Shown here piece by piece: positions 1 to 7,195 of a stretch of DNA of 45,711 nt. Both the position numbers and the translations under genes were made by a program. Below the pieces are notes generated by a model, which worked only from the letters and a program-made list of their open reading frames with translations, made no database searches and was not told the origin of the DNA. The stretch covers positions 1 through 45,711 of the forward strand of contig CAJXYE010000036.1 in the NCBI GenBank assembly GCA_913063325.1. The letters are read 5' to 3'. The stretch's first letter is position 1, and each line of letters starts with the position of its first letter. This DNA is from an uncultured Colwellia sp. (lineage in GTDB: Bacteria; Pseudomonadota; Gammaproteobacteria; Enterobacterales; Alteromonadaceae).

Positions 1-267
1 GAAGGTTTAGACCTAATTACCGATCTGGTTGAAAAAGCCGATGACCGTATTATTATTATGCCAGGTTGTGGCATCACTATTAAGAATGCTAAGAAAATAG
101 CTGAGCGTAGTGGTTGTAAAGAAATGCATGTTGTTGCCAATGACTTTGTTGAAAGCAAAATGGACTATCGTAATGACAATTGTTTTATGGGCACAGAAAT
201 GCGCTCGGCTGAATATCATCGTAAGGTGACTTCGGCTGCGCATGTTTATACTTTTAAACGGTTATAG
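1..267 (+). CDS. cutC: CutC family protein, copy 1 (5' end outside window)
   Basis: The reading frame is open from base 1 and encodes the last 88 residues of a CutC-family protein, a TIM-barrel family historically linked to copper homeostasis. It matches the C-terminal third of the complete cutC at 10516-11256 almost residue for residue. The main differences are Asp for Ala in the VVAN(D/A)F stretch and a few changes at the extreme C-terminus (SAAH versus SASH, KRL versus KQL). The shared block MPGCGITIKNA is conserved in the family. Whether the upstream part is intact cannot be seen, so it may be a full paralogue or a 3' fragment left by a duplication. Its stop codon TAG lies inside a 9-bp tandem repeat. 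Confidence 0.85.
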   Translation, partial: EGLDLITDLVEKADDRIIIMPGCGITIKNAKKIAERSGCKEMHVVANDFVESKMDYRNDNCFMGTEMRSAEYHRKVTSAAHVYTFKRL

Positions 268-329
268 CAGTTATAGCAGTTATAGCAGTTATAGCAGTTA
301 TAGCAGTTATAGCAGTTATAGCAGTTATA
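262..329 (+). repeat. 9-bp tandem repeat (TTATAGCAG), 7.5 copies
   Basis: Seven perfect copies of TTATAGCAG plus five more bases. The array begins at the penultimate codon of cutC copy 1, so the cutC stop codon TAG is within the first unit. The corresponding place in the intact cutC copy has only one seed-like sequence (AGCAGTTATAA), so the array expanded in this copy after the duplication. Perfect units suggest recent slippage. Confidence 0.95.
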
Positions 330-859
330 AGAATAACTTTAAGCACTTATAATAACTTCTTTAGCCCTCATTAAGGGCTTAAATTATTTCATCCACCGAT
401 GGGCTTACCTCAATCTGTAAGTCCTGTTCAACCAACGCCTCACATTTTCAATTGAATACAAAAAACACGGGAAATAATAAGACTTAACAACTTGTTTTTT
501 TCTCCTCTCTTACCTGTTTACATTAGAATAAATCGATGTATTTAATTATCAACAAGTTTTATGCTCTCCATTGCATTGATACAAATTTTATCTGCATACC
601 CCCTTATTGTCAGCTATAGGATTTTATTTAAGCAATAGAAGGTTTTATAAGGTTTTTTACCACTCACCAATATATCAATAAATTCAATCAATTAACAAAA
701 TAAACCGAAAAAAAAGTTCTATTATATTAGATTTTAATACGATTGATTGAAACTGTTTAAATTCTGTAATAATTTCACCTCAGCAACGTTTAGAGCCTAT
801 ATGCACAACTAAGGTATAAACGAGAACTCATCAAACAGATAATACAAGGTGACGTTATT
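268..859. other. Intergenic region upstream of the csgD-like gene
   Basis: 592 bp without a convincing gene. It holds the 9-bp array, the hairpin at 361-383 and the duplicated cutC tail (377-434), then about 400 bp of very AT-rich sequence leading to the csgD-like start. That length fits a long regulatory leader, as csgD promoters usually have, but no specific operator was identified. Confidence 0.6.
361..383 (+). terminator. Possible terminator after cutC copy 1
   Basis: A short hairpin, AGCCCT and AGGGCT around a five-base loop, is followed by an AT-rich stretch without a clean T-run. It sits about 95 bp after the cutC stop. The second cutC copy lacks this hairpin. Confidence 0.4.
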
Positions 860-1534
860 ATGAAAAATAAAAAAAACATCTATATAGTTTCTCGATTAGT
901 AAAAGATGCCATATTCGGCATGGAGAACTTGTTTAAATCTCTTGGCTATAAAGTAGAAGTTGTCGCCGACAACCCTTCATTAATTAACAAACTTAAGGGC
1001 AGCATTGTCATTATGGACTGCCTTTCATTAAATTGTGATAGTCAAGGCTTCCCTATCAACACCTCTTCTTATATTGAAAAACATAAAGTGATACTTTCTC
1101 ATTTATCCAAGGGCAGTATTAACGAAGCCAACGCCATACAAATGGGTTGCAGCGGCGTATTATATGATCATCTTCGTGATGATGAAATCATGAAAGCGAT
1201 ATACACCATTCAAGCGAATGAATATTGGTTTAGTCGAAGAAATATTGCCATCGCGTTGATTAATTTAACGAAGTTTTCTAACCCGCAAAAGCATGAGGAG
1301 CTGTTGCCTGAAGAACAAGCCGTAGTTGACTCGTTAACAGAACGAGAGCTAACAATATTAGGCTTAGTATGCAAAGGGGCAAACAACAATGAAATTGCTG
1401 ACGCTTTATTTATCAGTCTTCATACGGTTAAAACCCATATTTACAACGCTTTTAAAAAAACCCAAAGCAAAAACCGAATAGAACTTATTTATTGGGCAAT
1501 GAAAAATGGTATGTCTGAACTATTAACTGCTTAG
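860..1534 (+). CDS. CsgD-like LuxR-family response regulator
   Basis: A 224-residue protein with a degenerate receiver-like N-terminal part (about 1-125) and a LuxR/FixJ helix-turn-helix at about 158-215. The HTH stretch with NNNEIADALFIS, TVKTHIYNAFKK and KNR closely resembles E. coli CsgD (NNEIARSLFIS, TVKTHLYNLFKK, VKNR), and the length matches CsgD (216 aa). CsgD is the master activator of curli fibres and biofilm matrix. A ribosome-binding site AAGGTGA precedes the ATG. It lies in the same island as a large curlin-repeat gene, which makes that gene its likely target. The receiver half lacks an obvious phospho-acceptor context, as in CsgD. The assignment to a CsgD-like family is firm; the target is inferred. 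Confidence 0.85.
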   Translation: MKNKKNIYIVSRLVKDAIFGMENLFKSLGYKVEVVADNPSLINKLKGSIVIMDCLSLNCDSQGFPINTSSYIEKHKVILSHLSKGSINEANAIQMGCSGVLYDHLRDDEIMKAIYTIQANEYWFSRRNIAIALINLTKFSNPQKHEELLPEEQAVVDSLTERELTILGLVCKGANNNEIADALFISLHTVKTHIYNAFKKTQSKNRIELIYWAMKNGMSELLTA

Positions 1535-1627
1535 CATGGTATGCCGTGTACCGCTATAACGAACACTCGATTTAAAGAAAACAGGCACAAGGAAGTGTTT
1601 AGCTGATTGTTACCATTAATCGTTCAG

Positions 1628-1656
1628 TTTAGGTTTAGGTTTAGGTTTAGGTTTAG
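1628..1656. repeat. 6-bp tandem repeat TTTAGG, 4.8 copies
   Basis: Four perfect TTTAGG units plus TTTAG lie between the convergent csgD-like and cadC-like genes. It is followed (about 1715-1755) by imperfect repeats of CATTGCCAT/ATCATTGC. It is probably simple-sequence slippage; no function is evident. Confidence 0.9.
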
Positions 1657-1777
1657 TAAAATAAGGATCATATCCACAAGTAGCTATCACTAGTTACCAA
1701 TACTTATTACTCCCGTCATTGCCATCATTCATTGCCATAAATCATTGCTATCACTTATTAATGAAAGAATGGACAAT

Positions 1778-3883
1778 TTAATCTGCACTTTTAGCAAGCT
1801 GAGTGGTGATTAAATCAATTTTAACCACTCTAGTGAGCATATCTGTGTCATATCTGGTGACTAATAAACGTTGATTGAATTTATCAAGATATATGCTGCC
1901 TCTGCCAGAGCTATCGGTTGAAAAATATAATGAAGATCGCTTGGTATCGTATGGCTTAAAGGAAATTCCTTTTGCTTTATAGTTACCACTTCTTAAAAAA
2001 TAAATACCCTCTTTAGTTGCTAACCAACTACGACTTTGTCCTGGGTGTGGAAGACCATAGGTTAATTGTTGAGTTTCTTTGCTGGAAAAATTATGACGAT
2101 AAACCACACCATTCGTTTTTTGATAAAGCAGTTCTTCCTCACCTTGCTCATTTTTGAGCCATTGAGCAATACCAACATCTTCTAATATCAGTACATCCTG
2201 ATTGCTATCAACATAGCGGTATAAATTTTCCTGAAATTTATTTGCTTTTAAGTAAAAGATTTCACCTTGGGCATTATAAAAAGGCTCTTCTAACTTGCTC
2301 TGTACATCAGATAACCAAGTCAGTAGTTTTTTATCCATACTAAAACTAAATAAGCGCGTATCTGCCATGCCCAATATATTTTTACCATTAGGATGCGCAC
2401 TAAAAGAATGAAACGATATATTTTCTATAAAGTTAGATAGTTGCACAACAACATCATCAGCACCACGTAAGTAAAATTGATTAAAACCCGACCTATCTGA
2501 AACAAAAAACACCGAATTTTTACTCACTTGCACCGCATTAAAGTCATTCGCGCTTGAATCAATAATCACATTTTCTTGGGGTTCATCATTTAAGCTAATA
2601 GCGGTCAAATCAATTTGAGATTTCAGCCCATAAACAGCAAATATCTCCCCCTTAGCGCTTTGGTTACTAAACGATGATAATAACTGGGTATCTCGGGCTA
2701 TGGGCGTGACTTTATTGCTATGGATATTTATATTAATCAGTCGATTAAATTTTTTATCTTGCAGATAAACCGATTGATTGTCATTACTCCAAGCAATACC
2801 ATCGATTCTTGACGTTGCTGTCCAAAGTATTTGTTGTTGATTTTCCTGGGTTAAGTCTTTTACCACCACTTCAGCTGTTCCACCAGCCCCTTGCAACACA
2901 GCCAACCAGTTACCGTTCGGCGAAAGCTTCTGATAATATTCGACTTTATTCAGTCCTGAGCGTTCTAGAACGGAGTGATATGTCTTATTTTTTAGATGGT
3001 AACGATAAAAAGCAAAGCCTATTGGCATTTGAAAATCACGAAATATAATTTCTTGGTTATTTGGCAGAACTAATACCTTATTAGAATCCAGCCTTTTATT
3101 GCAGTTAACAATCTCCTCTTCTATGTGATCAGAAAAACCCACCAAGTCAATGCGCATAATTTTGCATGACTGTCCTTTAACGATACGAGAAAAATAAATG
3201 ACACTGTCGTCAAAACTAAAGCTGGCGCCGGTGTCATTAAACTCTCCATGAGTCAGTTGATTAATTTTGCCAGTATGTTGGTTTTTGATATAGAGGTTAC
3301 TAAATTTATTGTTTTTAGCTTTATGAGAATATAACAGCCACTTTTCGTTATGGGAAAGTACAATATTACCTTGCTGGCCTTTTTTGGAAATAACCGGTGT
3401 TATGTCAAATGCTTGATTGATTGCTGTAACGGTTTCACTTTTAAATATATTGATGGCTGTCAGGACACCGACCGTACTTAATAGCAGGAAAGTAACGATA
3501 TTTTGACGGGTTAATGACTGAATAAATCCGGGTATTCTTTTTCGCTGATGTAGTAGCCTTTCCTGTTCAGAGAGTTCGTGTATTGATGCTAGCAGCAAAT
3601 AACCTTGTTTAGGTACTGTTTTAATGTACGTAGGATTTTGCGGATCATCCACTAAATCTTTACGTAGTATTGAAATAGCACGATTGATAGTAGAATCGGC
3701 AACGACTCTATTGTTCCAAACATGGCAAATAAGATCATCACGCGTAATTATTCGCCCATCATTTTGGCATAAATAGTGGAGAAGAACGCTAGTGATAGGC
3801 TCTAACTGTATGGTTTGCTGTGCGCGACTAAGTTGTTGCGCTTGACTATCAAATATCCACTCACCTATTTGAATAAAATGCAT
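1778..3883 (-). CDS. ToxR/CadC-type membrane transcriptional regulator with periplasmic propeller-like domain
   Basis: 701 residues. The N-terminal ~100 residues form an OmpR-type winged helix (GEWIFDSQAQQL, VWNNRVVADSTINRAISILRK, KTVPKQGYLL), as in CadC and ToxR. A single membrane segment follows at about 128-146 (VTFLLLSTVGVLTAINIF). The remaining ~550 residues should be periplasmic and contain repeated WD/TolB-like blades (NEKWLLYSH, SFDDSVIYFS, PNGNWLAVLQ, NDNQSVYLQD). Such proteins bind DNA from the membrane and sense periplasmic conditions. The ATG has GGGAG upstream. It is convergent with the csgD-like gene and co-oriented with the small HTH gene and the curlin gene. The ligand is unknown, and its role in curlin control is inferred from position only. 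Confidence 0.88.
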   Translation of the reverse strand: MHFIQIGEWIFDSQAQQLSRAQQTIQLEPITSVLLHYLCQNDGRIITRDDLICHVWNNRVVADSTINRAISILRKDLVDDPQNPTYIKTVPKQGYLLLASIHELSEQERLLHQRKRIPGFIQSLTRQNIVTFLLLSTVGVLTAINIFKSETVTAINQAFDITPVISKKGQQGNIVLSHNEKWLLYSHKAKNNKFSNLYIKNQHTGKINQLTHGEFNDTGASFSFDDSVIYFSRIVKGQSCKIMRIDLVGFSDHIEEEIVNCNKRLDSNKVLVLPNNQEIIFRDFQMPIGFAFYRYHLKNKTYHSVLERSGLNKVEYYQKLSPNGNWLAVLQGAGGTAEVVVKDLTQENQQQILWTATSRIDGIAWSNDNQSVYLQDKKFNRLININIHSNKVTPIARDTQLLSSFSNQSAKGEIFAVYGLKSQIDLTAISLNDEPQENVIIDSSANDFNAVQVSKNSVFFVSDRSGFNQFYLRGADDVVVQLSNFIENISFHSFSAHPNGKNILGMADTRLFSFSMDKKLLTWLSDVQSKLEEPFYNAQGEIFYLKANKFQENLYRYVDSNQDVLILEDVGIAQWLKNEQGEEELLYQKTNGVVYRHNFSSKETQQLTYGLPHPGQSRSWLATKEGIYFLRSGNYKAKGISFKPYDTKRSSLYFSTDSSGRGSIYLDKFNQRLLVTRYDTDMLTRVVKIDLITTQLAKSAD

Positions 3884-4144
3884 TCAAACTCCCAATCCCC
3901 TTAACAACCACCTGACCAATCATCAATCGAGATGTAAGCGCTTTCATTCAGTGTATACTGTTCAAAATAATAAGTCACAATAATTTGTACCTCCAATATA
4001 TATTATAAATAGTATACTAGGAAGCTATTCAAGCTAACTGTATTATTCTAAACGAGCTTTTACGTCAATTAATGATGACAATGAAGTGTATAATCCTAGT
4101 GGTTTTAAAAATAAGTAAACTATTAGTATATTTTTATTCCTTTT

Positions 4145-4318
4145 TTATTGCTGATTATTAAAAGTGCTACTTTTAATATACTCTTGCGTCCAAAGATAGA
4201 GCGTCAATTCACAAATACCGGTGTTTTTAGCAACATCTTCTATCGAACAACCTAACTCGATGATTTGCCATGTGGCGTGTTCTTTTAAATTATCATCTTG
4301 GTGAGATGAACTTTCCAT
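4145..4318 (-). CDS. Small helix-turn-helix protein (57 aa), IS3 OrfA-like
   Basis: A 57-residue ORF with a good ribosome-binding site (TAGGA, 8 bases before the ATG). Residues about 14-47 (HATWQIIELGCSIEDVAKN, then GICELTLYLWTQEY) have the pattern of the helix-turn-helix at the start of IS3/IS911-type OrfA transposases and related small HTH proteins. No other transposase part, inverted repeat or OrfB was seen nearby, so it is either a domesticated DNA-binding protein or a decayed transposase fragment. It stands alone between the curlin terminator (4355-4404) and the cadC-like gene, on the same strand. Function not recognised. Confidence 0.55.
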   Translation of the reverse strand: MESSSHQDDNLKEHATWQIIELGCSIEDVAKNTGICELTLYLWTQEYIKSSTFNNQQ

Positions 4319-4354
4319 GGGCTATTCCTAACGGCTTGAATAACTGTTGGTTAA

Positions 4355-4404
4355 TAAAAAAGGCGTTAGCATAAATCACTTGGGGATGTCATTTACCCTA
4401 ACGC
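4355..4404 (-). terminator. Terminator of the curlin-repeat gene
   Basis: On the minus strand GCGTTAG pairs with CTAACGC around a 28-base loop that can itself pair partly (GTAAAT/ATTTAT). The stem is followed by C and six T. It begins about 100 bp past the curlin stop codon and separates that gene from the small HTH gene. Confidence 0.6.
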
Positions 4405-4502
4405 ACTTTTAGTTTTTGGTTAATCATCACTGAAGTGAGTAACATTAATAAGCTTAATTAAAAGCCTCTTAACTTTAACGTCACTCAGTTCAACTTAAGC
4501 GA

Positions 4503-6602
4503 TTAATATGCACTCATGGTGATACTGGCAAAGTTATCATTACCGATTTGAGTCATTTGCGCGGCATTATTATTACCAATGATATAACCCGAAGCAGTAT
4601 TACCGTTACCAATTTGCTCAACTAATAAGGCATTAACGTTACCGTTAATAGTAAAGCCAAAACCATCACTACCCACTAACAAGTTATCTTCACCATCTTG
4701 CTGAATGACAATGCCAGCAGAATATCCATCCCAAACATTTGCGTCACCAGTACCGTTACCATTACCAGTAACATCCATGTCAACTTCGTTGTAAGCGCCT
4801 TCCTGATCAATATCAAACTTATTTCGTTCAGACCAACCAAAGGTAGCCACTGTCATATATACGGTGTTTGAAGCACCTAATTGGTCGATCGCAGCAGTGT
4901 TCGTCCCGCCGCCTTCATCAGTCCAACTAATGTAGTTATCGTAACCTGTTTGGCTATATTCCTGTTTGCCCCACAATCCGGCTTTAATATCTACTTCGAT
5001 GAAATTTTCATTACCTATTTGGCTAAAGTCATAATAAACATCTTTTGCCGACATTCCTTCTTGGAAAGAAGTCACTTGTAAGTCAACAAAGTTTTCACTA
5101 CCCACTTGGCTAATATTCATATACGCGGATGCGTCCATATCAACCATTACAATATTCTCATCACCCTCTTGTGATACGTAATATTGATTCTTAGTTTCGG
5201 CGCCATAATCACCAGCATGATTCAAAGTGCGATCAATGTTTAAATCGGCAGTATTATCATCTCCAATCTGTGTTACCCCAACACGCTTGTTATCGCCTAA
5301 ACCGACAACTGAAGAGAAGTTTCTATCACCCGTTTGAATGGTTTCATAATAACGGTTATTGCCGGCATCTTGATACTCAGCAATGTTGTTAAGTCCGTTT
5401 TGCTCAATAATAAAGGTATTGTCGTCACCAGTAGTAGCGGCATAACCACCCACAAATTTTGATGCCGTTTGTTTGTTACTATGGCCTGTCGCAGATAACT
5501 TCCAAGTATTGCGATCACCTGTTGCGCCTAATCGAGCTACGTTGTTCCAGCTTCCATCAAGATTTATATCAATAGTGCTGTTATTTTCAGTTGTTTTACT
5601 GATGTTAGCTTGGTTGTCTCCTTCGCCATTAAAGGTGAAATTCATCACATTGCTATCACCAAGATGAAACGCCTTAATAGTTCGGTTGTTATACCCCGAC
5701 AAATTATCAACAGTTACTTGGTTATCATTACCTGAAAAATTCTTAAGGTTAGTCGAGCTACCAGAAGCAAAGCTGTTAATGTTAAAAGTATTACCATTAC
5801 CGACTGATTTTTCCATATTAACAACATGATCTTTATTAGAAAAACGCGATAATTCAGTATCTCCTTGCATTTCAATATTAATGATATTGTCATCACCAGT
5901 GAACTCTGCCCAAATGAGTGAACGACCAGTATCATGCATTTCAATATTTAAGCTATTGTTATTTCCTTTTAAATACGCAGCTCTATCGGTATTTTGTTGA
6001 AAACCAATCCAGCCTCTTCTGCCTGTTTTATAAATAAATGCAGAGTTATTATTTCCTTCAATTGTTAAACGAGTATCTTGTTCAGACTGGTCAAAATCGT
6101 TATAAGTGAGTGCATCAACCGTGTTGTCAAAACCTGTTACTTTAATAATGTCGATGGCACCAAGTGTGTCGACAAAATGTTGCTGTTCAACATTGACGAC
6201 GTTATTGTCACCAGAAAGAATATCAACGCGGGCAGCACCGCCATAACCGTGCTGTATAATGCTAACTTCATTATCATTACCGTTAATAAAGGTTCTGCCC
6301 ATCATGTTTTGAAGTCTTCCAACCACTTTAGTTTGTTCAGTAATGGCAACATTATCATTACCATCAATAGTAATATCGCTATAAACATACTTACCTTGGA
6401 TATCAATACTGGCATCATTACCATCAGAAGCAGTTTGTTCACCGATCATAATATATGCTTGGTTATTACCTGAAATAGCGGCAACTTCCTGCTCAGATGA
6501 AAACTGCTCGGCTGATACCAAATCATCAGCCATGGCAGCAGCTGATGTAGTTAAAGCTAGCGCGATAGACACGCTACATAGAGATTGTTTAAATTTACGC
6601 AT
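4503..6602 (-). CDS. Large curlin-repeat protein, probable secreted amyloid or adhesin
   Basis: 699 residues with a Sec signal peptide (about 1-26, ending AAAMADD). The C-terminal half (401-690) carries 12 curlin motifs of the form QxGxxN, starting at Q401, 423, 445, 478, 499, 528, 551, 574, 600, 635, 663 and 685. They are spaced mostly 21-35 residues, near the ~22 of CsgA. The N-terminal half has many G(N/D)(D/N)N turns (about 45, 61, 81, 108, 131, 183, 213, 236, 268, 291) but lacks the paired Gln. CsgA and CsgB are ~150 residues with five repeats, so this is more than four times larger. Curlins are exported by CsgG and assemble on the cell surface; no csgB, E, F or G is in the window. An AGGA ribosome site precedes the ATG. 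Polymerisation is inferred from the repeats. Confidence 0.88.
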   Translation of the reverse strand: MRKFKQSLCSVSIALALTTSAAAMADDLVSAEQFSSEQEVAAISGNNQAYIMIGEQTASDGNDASIDIQGKYVYSDITIDGNDNVAITEQTKVVGRLQNMMGRTFINGNDNEVSIIQHGYGGAARVDILSGDNNVVNVEQQHFVDTLGAIDIIKVTGFDNTVDALTYNDFDQSEQDTRLTIEGNNNSAFIYKTGRRGWIGFQQNTDRAAYLKGNNNSLNIEMHDTGRSLIWAEFTGDDNIINIEMQGDTELSRFSNKDHVVNMEKSVGNGNTFNINSFASGSSTNLKNFSGNDNQVTVDNLSGYNNRTIKAFHLGDSNVMNFTFNGEGDNQANISKTTENNSTIDINLDGSWNNVARLGATGDRNTWKLSATGHSNKQTASKFVGGYAATTGDDNTFIIEQNGLNNIAEYQDAGNNRYYETIQTGDRNFSSVVGLGDNKRVGVTQIGDDNTADLNIDRTLNHAGDYGAETKNQYYVSQEGDENIVMVDMDASAYMNISQVGSENFVDLQVTSFQEGMSAKDVYYDFSQIGNENFIEVDIKAGLWGKQEYSQTGYDNYISWTDEGGGTNTAAIDQLGASNTVYMTVATFGWSERNKFDIDQEGAYNEVDMDVTGNGNGTGDANVWDGYSAGIVIQQDGEDNLLVGSDGFGFTINGNVNALLVEQIGNGNTASGYIIGNNNAAQMTQIGNDNFASITMSAY

Positions 6603-7195
6603 GTTTTTATATTCCTAATTAATTTGAGACGGTTAACTAACAGCGCTAAGGCTATGCATTAACAATTTTTTCTCATATTGAACTAGTGCTGCTACCAACT
6701 GGGCTTTTGGTAAAACTACTATTTGAAATGTTTATTCAAACTCATCAAATTTTAGTGTATTAGCATGGTGCCTAATAAAAAAACATTGCACAATGGTAAA
6801 AAGGCCTGAATCAAAAAACACTTAAGCAATTGATATAACAAGCTTTACTCAAAATAAATTAGATTTATTAAAAACAATTCATATTTTTTTACTAGTTGTA
6901 ATTTTCAAAGGCTCACTTCATAAAATTTTATGAGCCCTCTTTAAAACAGTTGTTTTCTACCAATAAAGACTGCTTTTCTCTTCAAAGCTTGTTTTCTATC
7001 AGTTAAGCGGATAATACTTACCACATCTCTTTGCTATTACTGCTGCAAATGTCTGGGCTAGACAACTAAGTAGAAAAATAGAAAGCGAACAAGTGAATTT
7101 TTTATCGACAACTTACTTTGTTAATAACAGCGTTAATCGCAACGTCAAAAAATAACCACTTGCTTTGTTTAAACATTAAACAAGAGAGAAACCAC
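6603..7195. promoter_or_regulatory. Divergent control region between curlin gene and S8 protease gene
   Basis: 593 bp between two genes transcribed away from each other, so it must hold both promoters. It contains a hairpin (GGCTCA at 6910-6915 with TGAGCC at 6931-6936, enclosing the palindrome CATAAAATTTTATG). It also has three direct repeats of TG(T/C)TTTTCT starting near 6951, 6971 and 6991, about 20 bp apart. No gene was seen. Regulator binding is inferred from spacing only. Confidence 0.5.

Larger units (their letters stand above)
1..434 (+). repeat. Long direct repeat, left copy (cutC 3' end plus downstream tail)
   Basis: The coding part (1-267) is about 90% or more identical by eye to 10990-11256. 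A 58-base non-coding tail (377-434) matches 11301-11358 with two mismatches. The spacer between the stop codon and the tail differs: here it is filled by the 9-bp tandem repeat and a small hairpin. The two copies lie 10,989 bp apart in the same orientation and bracket the curlin/protease island. Confidence 0.9.

Noticed and set aside
262..329. 9-bp array as a CRISPR or iteron origin
   Set aside because: Units are contiguous without spacers, and no replication initiator gene or DnaA boxes lie nearby.
1628..1656. TTTAGG array as telomere-like sequence or protelomerase site
   Set aside because: Fewer than five units, in the middle of a chromosome, no hairpin end; simple slippage explains it.
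4881..6473. Several ORFs of 60-131 codons on both strands inside the curlin-repeat gene
   Set aside because: They are shadows produced by the repetitive Asn/Gly codons; no ribosome sites and no sensible protein composition.
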